Shown: piece after piece, positions 1-9,650 of the stretch
Numbering within the stretch: position 1 is the first letter of the stretch
How the letters are laid out: each line of letters starts with the position of its first letter
NCBI GenBank assembly: GCA_964649085.1
Contig: CAZYPN010000002.1
Location: 124,001 to 188,000, forward strand
Origin: JADMJV01 sp964649085
GTDB lineage: Bacteria > Vulcanimicrobiota > Xenobia > Xenobiales > JADMJV01
Length of the DNA stretch: 64,000 bases
Direction of reading: 5' to 3'
Notes under the pieces: model-generated
What the model saw: only the letters and a program-made list of their open reading frames with translations
What the model was told of the DNA's origin: nothing
Database searches by the model: none
Position numbers and translations under genes: made by a program

Positions 1-1
1 G

Positions 2-3000
2 CTGGTGCCCAACTTCGTGCGCGCCCATTACAACCTGGGCCTCGCCTATGAGCGTCTCGGTCAACGAGACCGAGCGATCACCAGTTTGCAAGTGGCGCTA
101 AAAATCGTCCAAAACATGAACGATTCCACCGGAGAGCGCCGTATCCAGCAGGAACTGGAGCGCCTTCAAGGGGCCGACGACTATCTGCGCCAGGTGCGAC
201 TCGACCCTTCCAATCTCGAAGCCCGCTTTAACCTGGCCCAGGTCTACCAACGCCAGGGCAAGCTCGAAATCGCCATCGAGGAATACTCCAAACTGCTTGA
301 GTCCAGCCCTGGCAACATCGAAGCCCATTTTCAGATGGGCGTCTGTCTGGGCAAGCTGGGCAAAACCGAGCAGGCCATCGAGATGTTTCGACGGGTGCTG
401 GGGCTCGACCCCGACCACGGGGCCGCCAACTATCATCTGGGCCTGTATCTGGCCCAAAGCAACGAACTGGACGAGGCTGTTCAATACCTGCGACGAGCCG
501 TCCAACTGAACCCTGATGAATCTTATTATCACTATAATTTAGGTCGGGCCTATGCGCGTCTAGGCGACATCGAAGCCTGCATCCACGAGTATCTCGAGGC
601 TATTCGCCTCGACCCCAACGACCCTTATACCCACAACAACCTTGGTCTGGCTTACTTTCAAACCCAGCGCTACGACCTGGCCGTCCAGGAATTTCGTAAG
701 GCCATCGACCTGGACCCCAACGACGCCCAGGTCCATTACCATCTGGGACTGGTCTATGGACACGTGGGCAAACTGGGAATGGCCAAGCTTGAGCTTCAGA
801 CCTCGCTGAGCCTCGAAAGTGACAACCCGCTGACCCATTTCGAATTGGGCAACATCTTCTCACGCCAGGGCAACATCGAAGACGCCAACCGTGAATACCA
901 GCGGGCTATTGAACTCGACCCCGATATGGCCCAGGCTCACTTCCGGCTGGGTCAATCCTACGTCCGACTGGGACGCCTGGATCTGGCCATCAAGCGCTAT
1001 CAGCGAGCTCTGGCTGGCGATCCCAACAATGCCAGCTACTTTGTAGCACTGGGCCAGGCCTATACCCAACTGGACAAGTTGGACCTGGCCGTCAGCAATT
1101 ATAAACAGGCCCTGAAACTCGTTCCCGACCAGAGCCACACCTACTTCCTCATGGGTTCGGCCCAGATGGGAATGAATCGCTTTGAAGAGGCGGTCGAAAG
1201 CTACACTCGATCGCTCCAACTCAATCCCCACAACAGTTTCGTCTATTTCGCCTTAGGTCATGCCCACTGGAAACTCCAACGGCTCGACCTGGCCGTGGTG
1301 GCTCTGCGTCAGGCTGTCGAACTGAGCCCTCATCACCACGAAGCCCACGCCACGCTGGGCGAAGTCTACGATGCGCTCAAACTCCCTGAACTGGCCACTC
1401 TGGCTTATCAAAAGGCCGTACAGCATCACCCCTACTGGTCGGATGCTCACTACAAACTGGGCCTTTCTCTGCGACGCGTGGGCCAGGACGAAGCGGCTCG
1501 AGAGCACTTTTCCCAGGCCGCACACCTGGACCCTGGCCAGGCGCTATACCATTACGAAACGGCGCTGGTTGAGCGCGACCTGGGCCGTTTGAGCCAGGCT
1601 TGCGAGTCGCTGGAGCGAGCCTCCGAACTGGAACCCGGCAACCTGCACTACGTGCTGGACCTGGCCGAGACGGTACGTGAACGGGGCGACCTTTCGGCCG
1701 CAATCCATCACTATCAGAGGGCCATCCAGTTGGCACCGCAGCGAGCCGAGAGCTATTTCGAACTGGGCAGTGCCCTTTTCCAGCAAGAGCACTATGAGGG
1801 TGCGCGCGAAGCACTGGGCAACTGCCTGCGTTATGATCCGGAACACGCCGACGGGCTGTTCCTCCTGGGGAAGTGCGTCCAACTGCTCGGCGACCTGCGA
1901 GGTGCCGAGAACTACTTCCGTCAAGCCCTGCGCATCGAAGATGGCCGCTGGGATTTCCACGGCGAACTCGGGCTGGTGCTGCAGGCCAGTTCTTTTTTTG
2001 CCGAGGCCGCCCACAACCTGTCCCTGGCTCTAGAAATGGGTCCGGACCACGGCCAGAGAGGCGCCTGGCTCTATGCTTACGCCAACTGCTGCATCGCGTT
2101 GGGTCGAAATCACGAGGCCCTGGACCTGCTTGCCGAGGCCGAGGCTGCTGGCTCGACCGAGAACGACATTCACTTCCGTCGCTCCCAGTTACTCATTGAG
2201 ATGCAACGTTGGGAACAGGCCGAAAACGAACTGGCTCTGGCGGCCGTGCGCTTCCCCGACGAGGCCGCTCTGCGCTATCTTTCCGGACGCCTCTATCTGT
2301 TACAAAACAAGTTGGAACTTGCTCTACAGGAAACTCAGGAAGCCTACCGCCTCGCCCCCAAAAGACTAGACATTCGGGTGCAGCGGGCCCTGTGCCTGGC
2401 TCGCCTGGGCGACACCGATGACGCAGTCAAGAACTTCCTGGCGCTGCTGGCCGACTACCCCGACCTGGGCTCGATCCGGGGCGAACTGGCGGCACTCTAT
2501 GAGTCCAAGGGCGAACTCGACCTGGCAATCGAAGAGTATCTCCGAGCCATTGACCTCGACCCTGGCAACGTGGAGTTACTGCTTCAGGTTTCCGAGGCCT
2601 ATCTCAAGCGAGGCGACGCCACACTGGCCACCCAGGCGGTGGAGTCGGCCCTGAAGTTACGACCGGGCCCGGATGTCTACGCCCGCCTCGGCGATGCTCT
2701 GGCGGCGCAACGCCGCTGGGAGCCCGCCGAGCAAAACTTCCGCCGAGCGTTAGAAATGGATGCCAACTGCTCGCGCGCGCTGGCAGGATTGGGCACCGTT
2801 TTGTTGCGCCGGGGCAAGTTCGAAGCAGCCCTCGACAACTTGATTCGGGCGGTCGAAGCCGACCCGAACTGGACACGGCCGCATGCCGACATGGGACTGG
2901 TCTACATGCAGCTCAGCCGCTGGGATCAAGCCGCCAACGCCTATCAGGAAGCACTGCGCCTGTCCCCCCGCGACCCGGACGTGATGTCCAAGTTGGGCCT

Positions 3001-3466
3001 GATCTATTTCCGACAAGGCGATTTCGAGCGTGCCATCGAGATCCTCCAGCGCGCCGTCGATCTCGATCCTTATTCCGCCGAGGCCCATAGCCATCTGGGC
3101 ATTGCCAATGCGGGAGCCAATCGACTGGACGAGGCGATTTCCGCTTATCAAAAGGCCATCGCCCTCAACCCCACCGATTCCAAAAGCCATTACAACCTGG
3201 GAGTGGCCTACTCGAAGAAGGGTCGCTGGGAGCAGGTCATCGAGGCTTACCGTCGTTGCCTGGAAATCGAGCCGCAAGACTTGAACGCACGCTACAATCT
3301 GGCCCTGGTCTATGACCGGTTGAAGATGACGCAGGACTGCATCGAACAGCTTCAAGAAGGCTATCGCGTGGCACTGCGGAAACGTTCCGAGGCTTTCCTG
3401 GAGAAAATCCAGCGAGAGTTGGAGCGGCTGGGAATCCCGCCGCAGGGTTTGAGTGACCGGAGTTAG
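2..3466 (+). CDS. Giant tetratricopeptide-repeat (TPR) protein, 5'-truncated by window edge
   Basis: The frame is open from the first bases of the window to a TAG at 3464-3466, so the true start is probably upstream; the first in-window candidate is GTG at 5. The visible part is about 1150 residues, made almost entirely of 34-residue TPR units, roughly 33 of them. Units carry the usual pattern (A-x-x-x-L-G around positions 8-14, Y/F near 24, P at 32), for example AHYNLGLAYERLGQ. No signal peptide, membrane segment or catalytic domain is visible. TPR solenoids are protein-binding scaffolds, so a scaffolding role is inferred. The next gene starts 19 bases downstream and encodes a roadblock-domain scaffold, so the two are probably co-transcribed and may act together. 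The partner is unknown. Confidence 0.9.
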   Translation: MVPNFVRAHYNLGLAYERLGQRDRAITSLQVALKIVQNMNDSTGERRIQQELERLQGADDYLRQVRLDPSNLEARFNLAQVYQRQGKLEIAIEEYSKLLESSPGNIEAHFQMGVCLGKLGKTEQAIEMFRRVLGLDPDHGAANYHLGLYLAQSNELDEAVQYLRRAVQLNPDESYYHYNLGRAYARLGDIEACIHEYLEAIRLDPNDPYTHNNLGLAYFQTQRYDLAVQEFRKAIDLDPNDAQVHYHLGLVYGHVGKLGMAKLELQTSLSLESDNPLTHFELGNIFSRQGNIEDANREYQRAIELDPDMAQAHFRLGQSYVRLGRLDLAIKRYQRALAGDPNNASYFVALGQAYTQLDKLDLAVSNYKQALKLVPDQSHTYFLMGSAQMGMNRFEEAVESYTRSLQLNPHNSFVYFALGHAHWKLQRLDLAVVALRQAVELSPHHHEAHATLGEVYDALKLPELATLAYQKAVQHHPYWSDAHYKLGLSLRRVGQDEAAREHFSQAAHLDPGQALYHYETALVERDLGRLSQACESLERASELEPGNLHYVLDLAETVRERGDLSAAIHHYQRAIQLAPQRAESYFELGSALFQQEHYEGAREALGNCLRYDPEHADGLFLLGKCVQLLGDLRGAENYFRQALRIEDGRWDFHGELGLVLQASSFFAEAAHNLSLALEMGPDHGQRGAWLYAYANCCIALGRNHEALDLLAEAEAAGSTENDIHFRRSQLLIEMQRWEQAENELALAAVRFPDEAALRYLSGRLYLLQNKLELALQETQEAYRLAPKRLDIRVQRALCLARLGDTDDAVKNFLALLADYPDLGSIRGELAALYESKGELDLAIEEYLRAIDLDPGNVELLLQVSEAYLKRGDATLATQAVESALKLRPGPDVYARLGDALAAQRRWEPAEQNFRRALEMDANCSRALAGLGTVLLRRGKFEAALDNLIRAVEADPNWTRPHADMGLVYMQLSRWDQAANAYQEALRLSPRDPDVMSKLGLIYFRQGDFERAIEILQRAVDLDPYSAEAHSHLGIANAGANRLDEAISAYQKAIALNPTDSKSHYNLGVAYSKKGRWEQVIEAYRRCLEIEPQDLNARYNLALVYDRLKMTQDCIEQLQEGYRVALRKRSEAFLEKIQRELERLGIPPQGLSDRS

Positions 3467-3485
3467 CAATCAGGGAGGTTAAGTT

Positions 3486-6293
3486 ATGAATTTGATGCGG
3501 GAACGCCTTAAGGTCCGCGTCAGCAAAGAACGGGAGAACGACCTCTGGGCCAGGCTGTGCGAACAGTTCCAGCCTCTGGTGGTCGATGTTTCCCTGCAAG
3601 TGCGTCGGGTTCTAGACCTGCCTCCCATGCTTGTCTCTCCGGGCGGAGAACTGTTCCTCACCGGCAAATCGGACCTGCTCTACTACTGGGTCAGTGACGA
3701 TCGCCGCTCCATCGAGGTCGGTGCTGTCTTCAGCGACAGCGCGCCCGATCAGGCCTTCGACGAATTCCGTCAGACGGTGGGAGAAGCCCTGGGTAGCGAC
3801 CGTTGGCAGCAGTTGACCAATCAGGCAGAGAAATTTCAGCCGTTGCTTGAGGAAAGCGATGCTTTCCCCAACTTCGATGGCGATATCGAGCCTGCCCGCG
3901 TCTTGTCGCAGCCAGCTTACCGCCACATGCTCAGCGAAACGGCCCGACGAGTCGGGGTGCCGCTCGAACAGGTCACCAGCGAACGCTATCCCGCCGACTG
4001 GGATCAGGTCGCTTCTTCCTTAGAGCAGTGCGGGCTGATCCAACGAGAGTTTCAGGTCTACTGCCGGGACACCGGGATTCAACTGTGCAAGTTTGCCAGC
4101 AAATCCGCTCTGGACGAGGCTGCGCGGATGGGATTTCGCAGCTTCTCAAGCGGTCGTCCCATTTCCGAAGAGCGAATCATCCAGTTCATTTTCTGCACCG
4201 AGCGCGGCAGGCGACTGGCCCGGAAAAACCTGTGGCTGGCGTTATGCCTGGCCGACTCCCTGCGTCAGGTCGGAGTGGACCGACGACATCTGCGCTGGAC
4301 GGTCGAAAAAGACTACGCCACGATCAACCTCTTCACCGCCTACCGCGACTCCGCATGTCTGTTTGAAGTCCAAGAAGAACCCGTTACCGCCGACCTGGCC
4401 TTCCGCTTCCTCTCAAGGGCGCGCTACTACCGGCCCGACGCTGCCTTTCTGGTGACTCCCCTGCCCCTGCGCCAGGATGCTCGACAGCTGCTGGATAGCA
4501 TGTCCGGTCAGGAAGGGTGCCCGCGAATCCGAGTGCTCCAGGACCTGGGGCTACTCCAACAGGAAATGGATCGGGTTCAAAGCCAGACCGTCGACCGAAG
4601 CGTCGACGACCTGCTCAAGCGCTTTGGTCAGTTGACCTGGGTCAACGTCGGACAGTGTGTCGGCGAGCACCTTCTGGGGCCAGAGCCGGAACCGCTTCAG
4701 ACGCAAGAGTCTTCGGAGTCGGTGCTGGATGAGCCCGAAGTCATCGAGGCCGTCAACGAAGCCGCCGAGACCACCACACCTGCGGGTCAAGACATCCTGG
4801 ATCTCGACCTGGATCTCGATCTTGAAGAGTTGGGACTCTCGACGACTCCGGTTTCTTCGGCGGGTCGTTCCGCCTCGCTCGACGACTTCGACCTGGAACT
4901 CGATCTCGACAACCTGGACCTGGCGCCTCGTTCCTCGACCCCGCTGCCTCAACCCGCGGTCGTGGCCCCCGAGAGTGCCCCGGCCAAGGTCAGTATGGAT
5001 CCCCTGGATGACTTACTTCAAGGGTTACCCGAACTGGACTTTTCCTCTCCTGCCAGCGAGCCGCCACCATCGGAGCAGCCGGCAATCGAACCGACGCCCG
5101 CGCTTCCCGAACCGGAGCCGGAACCCGCGCCGGAGCCAGAACCCTTGCGAGAAGCTGAACTCGAGCCCGTGCCTGATTTTCTTACCGCGGACGAGCCCCT
5201 GGAAGCCGAAATCGAATTGGAACCCACTCCCGTTCAACCAGAGCCAGAACCTGAGCCGGCCCCGGCGACTCTGGCTCCAGAACCTGAACCGGCCCCGGTC
5301 TCGGCGGCCGTCGAGGAATTCCCCTCGGCGCTGCCGGCCGACGATCCTATGGGCAATCTAGACCTCAACCTGGACCTGGACCTGGACCTCGACCTCGATC
5401 TCGATCTCGATCTCGACCTGACGACGCCGCCCGTGAAGACTGAACCGGTCGCTCCGGCGGCTGCCGACCTTCCTTCGCTCGAGCCCAACCTGCCCGAGGA
5501 GATCCTCCCGGAAGTTCACCTTCCGATGAGCGAACGCAGCCCGGAAGAACGCCTGGAGATGGCTGTAACCAAGATGCTGGACGAGTTAAAATCGGTAGGA
5601 AGCGACGCCCAAATCGAAGAGCAACTCCACGAAATCGAAGACCTGCCTGGTTTTTCAGTCCTGGTGTCCACCCAGGAGGGCCTCCCTCTTATGGGACAGC
5701 TTCGTCCAGCCAACCTCAGCGAGACCGTAAGCGCCTACCAACTGGAAGCCTGGGATGCTTTTTCCCGAGCCCTTCACGAGAACGGACTGGGAGAACTGCA
5801 ATCGCTCTATGTCGACGGTGGTCGCCTGCGAATGACGCTTCACCCGGCCGCTCCCAGCCTGTGGCTGACCTCTGCCGAAGAAGTCGTGGTTTCGATGGAA
5901 GAGTCCTCGGGTTCGCTGTCCGCCGACCTGACGCTATTTGAGGCCATCCTGAAGAAGGTGCTTGAAGACCTTGGTCAGGTCGAAGGGATTGAGGGCAATC
6001 TTGTTTCGGGCCGCGAAGGCCTGATCGAAGTCCAGTATCAAGGAGCCCTCCCCGTCGACGTCGTCAGTATCGTCCTGAGCCAAACCCTGGCCGACTGCGA
6101 GGGCGTGCTGCAATCGATGGGATGCCTGCCGGTGCGCCAGGTCCTGCTACGCACCTCCAAGGTGGCCTTCAGTCTCATACCTCTCGACAAACAGACGATG
6201 CTGATCACGGTGCTGAACGCCGAGGCTCGCAAGGATGTCTGGCAGACACGTCTGCAGGGGGCAGCTACGATGCTCGCCTCCGTATTCCAATAA
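3486..6293 (+). CDS. Scaffold protein with Asp-Leu tracts and two C-terminal roadblock/LC7-like domains
   Basis: 935 residues; ATG preceded by a strong GGAGG. Residues 1 to about 385 form a globular region I do not recognise. Residues about 395-680 are a long acidic, Pro/Glu-rich linker containing several Leu-Asp alternations, the longest being 21 codons (5358-5420). Residues about 700-790 and 815-915 each look like a divergent roadblock/LC7 domain, with a PGF/EGI turn, a V-S-x-x-E-G-L strand and a long helix. Roadblock proteins bind and regulate small Ras-like GTPases (MglB, longin-type regulators). The next gene, 18 bases away, is a clear stand-alone roadblock protein, which supports the reading. 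No GTPase is in the window. The domain assignment is by eye; the GTPase-regulation role is inference. Confidence 0.7.
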   Translation: MNLMRERLKVRVSKERENDLWARLCEQFQPLVVDVSLQVRRVLDLPPMLVSPGGELFLTGKSDLLYYWVSDDRRSIEVGAVFSDSAPDQAFDEFRQTVGEALGSDRWQQLTNQAEKFQPLLEESDAFPNFDGDIEPARVLSQPAYRHMLSETARRVGVPLEQVTSERYPADWDQVASSLEQCGLIQREFQVYCRDTGIQLCKFASKSALDEAARMGFRSFSSGRPISEERIIQFIFCTERGRRLARKNLWLALCLADSLRQVGVDRRHLRWTVEKDYATINLFTAYRDSACLFEVQEEPVTADLAFRFLSRARYYRPDAAFLVTPLPLRQDARQLLDSMSGQEGCPRIRVLQDLGLLQQEMDRVQSQTVDRSVDDLLKRFGQLTWVNVGQCVGEHLLGPEPEPLQTQESSESVLDEPEVIEAVNEAAETTTPAGQDILDLDLDLDLEELGLSTTPVSSAGRSASLDDFDLELDLDNLDLAPRSSTPLPQPAVVAPESAPAKVSMDPLDDLLQGLPELDFSSPASEPPPSEQPAIEPTPALPEPEPEPAPEPEPLREAELEPVPDFLTADEPLEAEIELEPTPVQPEPEPEPAPATLAPEPEPAPVSAAVEEFPSALPADDPMGNLDLNLDLDLDLDLDLDLDLDLTTPPVKTEPVAPAAADLPSLEPNLPEEILPEVHLPMSERSPEERLEMAVTKMLDELKSVGSDAQIEEQLHEIEDLPGFSVLVSTQEGLPLMGQLRPANLSETVSAYQLEAWDAFSRALHENGLGELQSLYVDGGRLRMTLHPAAPSLWLTSAEEVVVSMEESSGSLSADLTLFEAILKKVLEDLGQVEGIEGNLVSGREGLIEVQYQGALPVDVVSIVLSQTLADCEGVLQSMGCLPVRQVLLRTSKVAFSLIPLDKQTMLITVLNAEARKDVWQTRLQGAATMLASVFQ
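5358..5420 (+). repeat. In-frame (Leu-Asp)n tract
   Basis: Twenty-one codons alternate Leu and Asp (one Asn), built from CTG/CTC and GAC/GAT hexamers. Shorter related tracts lie at about 4794-4836 and 4888-4925 in the same gene. Codon synonyms vary, so the alternation appears selected at protein level and is not only replication slippage. Confidence 0.85.
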
Positions 6294-6311
6294 CACGAAC
6301 AGGAGAACACT

Positions 6312-6650
6312 GTGGAAGATCTACTCGAGAAGCTGCTAAAAATCACGGGGGTTCAGGGAGCGCTCGTCGTGGGCAAGGATGGACTCGTCATTGCAAGCGT
6401 GGGCCATTTTTCACCCGACCCGGACAGTTTTGGAGCCACCGTGGCCGAGGTCTTGAACCAGTTGGACTCCAGCTTCTCGGGACAGGGCACGATCCGACGC
6501 CTGACACTGGACCAGGAGACAGCCATTCTGCACGCCGTAAGCATCAACGAGGTTACCTATCTGGTATCTCAGGCCGCTGGATCCACCAACCTGGGGCGAC
6601 TACGCCTCGATAGCGACCAGGTCACGGCGGCACTCAGAGAGCAACTTTAG
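6312..6650 (+). CDS. Roadblock/LC7 domain protein (MglB-like)
   Basis: 112 residues, GTG start, with AGGAG a few bases upstream. The whole protein is one roadblock/LC7 fold: a first helix, then G-V-x-G-A-L-V-V-G-K-D-G-L-V-I-A-S, a long helix starting near DSFGATVAEVL, and later strands (TAILHAVS, TYLVSQ). MglB proteins of this family act as homodimeric GTPase-activating proteins for MglA-type Ras GTPases that set polarity or motility; other family members serve as dynein or Ragulator adaptors. It follows the tandem-roadblock scaffold in the same direction, so the two probably form a complex. Its end overlaps the end of the convergent phosphodiesterase gene by 17 bases. The family is clear; the partner GTPase is not present here. 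Confidence 0.85.
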   Translation: MEDLLEKLLKITGVQGALVVGKDGLVIASVGHFSPDPDSFGATVAEVLNQLDSSFSGQGTIRRLTLDQETAILHAVSINEVTYLVSQAAGSTNLGRLRLDSDQVTAALREQL

Positions 6651-7959
6651 ATTTCAGGGGCCTGGGAAGCCCCGGATACTGCATACCGTCGACGGCGATT
6701 CCCAGCCAGCGACACACCGTAGGCGCCACCTCAAGAAGGTGGCGTTTTCCCAGGGAAAGCCCGGGTTGGACATCAGGTCCCACCATGATCCAGCCCGTGG
6801 GCACCCACTGACCCAGGTGTCCGTGTTGCCCGAGCGTCCTCGGCGGACGTGACTCGAAGGGCGCTTGCACCTGCCCCGAGAGAGCATTACCCGGTAGTGC
6901 ATTCAGGGCCAGGGCCGCCCCTTTGAAAGTATGCAACCGATCGAGACGCTGGCGGGACAGAACCTGCCAACGGTCGGGGGCCTGGCGCTCCAGCAGTTGG
7001 CGTACCGGAACGATCAGCGCCGGGTCTTTGATGTAGATGGCGGCGCTGCCCCCGTTGCTGCGGGCAATCACCCGCCAGCTTCGGATCTGCCCCCCCCCCA
7101 GGGTAATCCAGCCCTTATCCCAGAACAGTCGATTGGGGCAAAACGTGCGCTCAACCGGTAGAAACCCGTGGTCGCCCACAACGCAAAGCAAGGTGTCACG
7201 GAAGTCGATTTGAGCAACGATTCGAGCCAGGGCCCGGTCGAGTTGCTCGAGGGCCTGGGACACTTCGCTAGAGTCAGGCCCAAAGCGGTGTTGAGTCCAA
7301 TCAAGATTAAGCATATGAATCAGGGTCAAGTCCACCCTTTCTTCCTGCCACACTGTGCCCACGGCACGGGGAAGCCAGCGATCCCAGGCTGCAAAGTCCT
7401 GGGGGAAGTCTTCCTCGGCTCCCTGCTGAATCCGATCGATCAATCCGGGCGTGGAATGTGCCCTCAGCAACTCCTCGGTGGTTCCCTCATTCGCCCCAGG
7501 CACAGAGAAAATCTCGGGCACCAGAAAATCGATGGGGGCTCCCACGGTGACGGGCCAGGAAAATGCGGCGGTTTTTAGCCCCCGAGCGCGGGCCAGGTCC
7601 CAGAGAGTAACCGACTGAATCCTCGAACTTTCCCAGTTCCATCCAGGAAGAGGGCCCAGTCTCCAGTCAAAATCAATGTTGCAGTCGATCCCATGAGAAG
7701 CGGGTCGCTGCCCGGTCACCAGAGACGTGTGATTGGCATAGGTGATGCTTGGAAACACCGGCTCAACTCCGCTAGAGGCCGCCCCCTTCTGCACTAACGA
7801 CTGCAGGCAGGGCGCAGGCCAGCTTTTGTCGATGTAGTGCACAGGCCGCAGGCCGTCGATGGAAATCAGAACGATACGAGTCGGGCGGCTTGAAGTCTCG
7901 AGAGGCACCGCCTGAAGGGGAAGTCTAAGCAGCAACATGAGGAAGAAGATCCACACCAT
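6634..7959 (-). CDS. Secreted alkaline-phosphatase-superfamily phosphodiesterase (nucleotide pyrophosphatase type)
   Basis: 441 residues from ATG 7959, which has an AGGTG five bases upstream and leads straight into a hydrophobic signal-peptide-like segment (MVWIFFLMLLL). An upstream GTG at 7998 would add a basic n-region but overlaps the divergent gene, so I prefer 7959. Family signs are SIDGLRP (first metal Asp), PSITYANHTSLVTG (Thr nucleophile followed by Asn-His), ASHGI, a mid-protein H-x-L-N-L-D-x-T-Q-H motif and GDHGF. These match type I phosphodiesterases/nucleotide pyrophosphatases, which hydrolyse phosphodiester or pyrophosphate bonds with two zinc ions. Action outside the cytoplasm is inferred from the signal peptide. 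The substrate (nucleotide, phospholipid head group or glycan phosphate) cannot be told from sequence. Confidence 0.83.
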   Translation of the reverse strand: MVWIFFLMLLLRLPLQAVPLETSSRPTRIVLISIDGLRPVHYIDKSWPAPCLQSLVQKGAASSGVEPVFPSITYANHTSLVTGQRPASHGIDCNIDFDWRLGPLPGWNWESSRIQSVTLWDLARARGLKTAAFSWPVTVGAPIDFLVPEIFSVPGANEGTTEELLRAHSTPGLIDRIQQGAEEDFPQDFAAWDRWLPRAVGTVWQEERVDLTLIHMLNLDWTQHRFGPDSSEVSQALEQLDRALARIVAQIDFRDTLLCVVGDHGFLPVERTFCPNRLFWDKGWITLGGGQIRSWRVIARSNGGSAAIYIKDPALIVPVRQLLERQAPDRWQVLSRQRLDRLHTFKGAALALNALPGNALSGQVQAPFESRPPRTLGQHGHLGQWVPTGWIMVGPDVQPGLSLGKRHLLEVAPTVCRWLGIAVDGMQYPGLPRPLKSKVAL

Positions 7960-7974
7960 CGGGGCACCTGCGCG

Positions 7975-8970
7975 GTGAGTTCCGACAAACCTCTCCACAT
8001 CTCGACCTCGCCTCCGTGGCGACGCGTGTTGATCACCGGCGGCTCAGGCTTCATCGGCAGCCACCTCGCGCGTGCTGTCCGCCGTCACTGGCCAGCAAGC
8101 GAACTTGTCATTCTGGATCTGCTTCCCCCAGCGGTAACACCGAATCGATTCATCCAGGGCAGCATCTCCGACAGGGCCAGCGTCATGGAGGCCTGCAGAG
8201 ACGTCGACTGCGTCTTCCACCTGGCTGCCATGGTCAGCGCCGAGGAATCACTACAAAAGCCCCACGAGTGCCTTGAAGTCAATGTCACCGGCACCTTGTG
8301 CCTGCTCGAGGCCGCCTGTCGACAGGGCGCAGGTCGACTGGTTTTTTCATCTTCAGCCGCCGTCTATGGCAACAGCCCGCCTTGCCCCCAGAGCGAAGCC
8401 ATGAAACCGGAACCTCTTACACCTTATGGAATCAGCAAACTCGACGGCGAGCTCTATCTGGAGGTCTATCGTCGGACCGCCGGTCTATCCACGGTCAGCC
8501 TGAGATACTTCAATGTCTACGGGCCCGGCCAGAACCCCAATTCAAACTACGCCGCGGCCATACCACGATTTATCGAACGGGCTCGCCAGGGGGAGCCACT
8601 CCAAATCTTCGGAGACGGACTGCAAACCAGAGATTTTGTTCACGTAACCGACGTAGCTCGAGCCAATCTCTGGGCCGCCTGCCAACAAGAACTCTACGGC
8701 CCCTGCAACGTCTCCACAGGCCAACCTATCCAAATCCTTGAGTTGGCCAGACGAATTCGAGACCTGACGGGTTCTGAGTCAGAAATCCAAATGGGGCCGC
8801 CACGACCCGGAGACATCAGAGACAGTTGGGCCGATCCATCCCGGTTAAGCAGTCTGGGATACCGGGCCAGCATTCCCCTCGCACAGGGTCTGCAGGCCTT
8901 GATTCAAAACGGTCGATCTGAATCAGACTCTGCCAGAGAAGCCGAGCAAGCCGAGCCGGGAGCCAGCTGA
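7975..8970 (+). CDS. NAD-dependent epimerase/dehydratase (UDP-glucose 4-epimerase type)
   Basis: 331 residues of the extended short-chain dehydrogenase family. The Rossmann dinucleotide motif TGGSGFIG is at residues 21-28. The catalytic S-S-A-A-V-Y-G region and Y151-x-x-x-K155 (YGISK) follow, then RYFNVYGPGQ, IFGDGLQTRDFVHVTDVA and a late S-x-G-Y. These are typical of GalE-like nucleotide-sugar 4-epimerases, including UDP-GlcNAc/UDP-GalNAc versions. The GTG start at 7975 lacks a good ribosome site, so the exact start is uncertain. It is divergent from the secreted phosphodiesterase with 15 bases between them. It probably feeds envelope or surface polysaccharide synthesis; the sugar is not determined. 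Confidence 0.88.
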   Translation: MSSDKPLHISTSPPWRRVLITGGSGFIGSHLARAVRRHWPASELVILDLLPPAVTPNRFIQGSISDRASVMEACRDVDCVFHLAAMVSAEESLQKPHECLEVNVTGTLCLLEAACRQGAGRLVFSSSAAVYGNSPPCPQSEAMKPEPLTPYGISKLDGELYLEVYRRTAGLSTVSLRYFNVYGPGQNPNSNYAAAIPRFIERARQGEPLQIFGDGLQTRDFVHVTDVARANLWAACQQELYGPCNVSTGQPIQILELARRIRDLTGSESEIQMGPPRPGDIRDSWADPSRLSSLGYRASIPLAQGLQALIQNGRSESDSAREAEQAEPGAS

Positions 8971-9141
8971 TTTTCACCAAACTCCTGAAGAGGAAACGAC
9001 TCCAGGTACGTCGTAGTTAACGACGCCGAAAGAAAAGCAACAAACTTTTAACTTCCGGTGTCCGAAATCGTAACACGAGGGGCATAACCTCAGCGACCAG
9101 GACAAAATCCCAGTCAAATTCGTCACCATGGAGGTGAATCT

Positions 9142-9582
9142 ATGTTCCAGAAAAAGAAGCGCGCTGGCTTTACGCTCATCGAGCTGATGATCGTTATCGC
9201 TATCATCGCGATTTTGGCCGCCATCCTTGTTCCGAACTTCTTGAAAGCTCGTGCTCAGGGCCAGCTCACCGCTTGCAAATCGAACTGTAAGAACATCGCC
9301 ACGGCGTTGGAAATGTATGCCTCTGACAACAGTGGCCGCTACCCGACGACCCCGTCGTTTGCCAACTCGTTGACCTCAGGTAACTACCTGAAGACCATTC
9401 CGACCTGCCCTGCTGTGGGCCAGAATACGTATGGTCCGGTCTACACGGCGACCGCCACTCCTGACGGCTTCAGCTTCTACTGCAGCGGCAACAACCACGC
9501 CAAAGCCTACACCGGTTTCGCCGGAGCCCCGACGAACTTCCCGCAGTACAACGGCGACGTCGGCCTGATTGCCAACCCCTAA
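9142..9582 (+). CDS. Type IV pilin / type II pseudopilin (GspG-like)
   Basis: 146 residues; ATG preceded by an excellent GGAGGTG. A short basic leader, MFQKKKRAG, ends in Gly9, followed by the mature start FTLIELMIVIAIIAILAAI with Glu at mature position 5, so this is a class III prepilin cut and N-methylated by PilD. The hydrophobic N-helix continues into a GspG-like region (LEMYASDNSGRYP). Four cysteines (two in LTACKSNCKN, one in PTCP, one in FYCSG) could form disulfides. A strong terminator follows 69 bases later, so it is a single-gene unit, as expected for a highly expressed major pilin. The export machinery lies about 31 kb away on the minus strand. A weak TTAACT-17-TAACAC lies upstream; I do not call it a promoter. 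Confidence 0.93.
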   Translation: MFQKKKRAGFTLIELMIVIAIIAILAAILVPNFLKARAQGQLTACKSNCKNIATALEMYASDNSGRYPTTPSFANSLTSGNYLKTIPTCPAVGQNTYGPVYTATATPDGFSFYCSGNNHAKAYTGFAGAPTNFPQYNGDVGLIANP

Positions 9583-9650
9583 GGTTGACAACGGTCTCCG
9601 GGTCGAGTTCTCGTAAACTCGAGCACTCACCCGGCGTTGGATGTACCACA

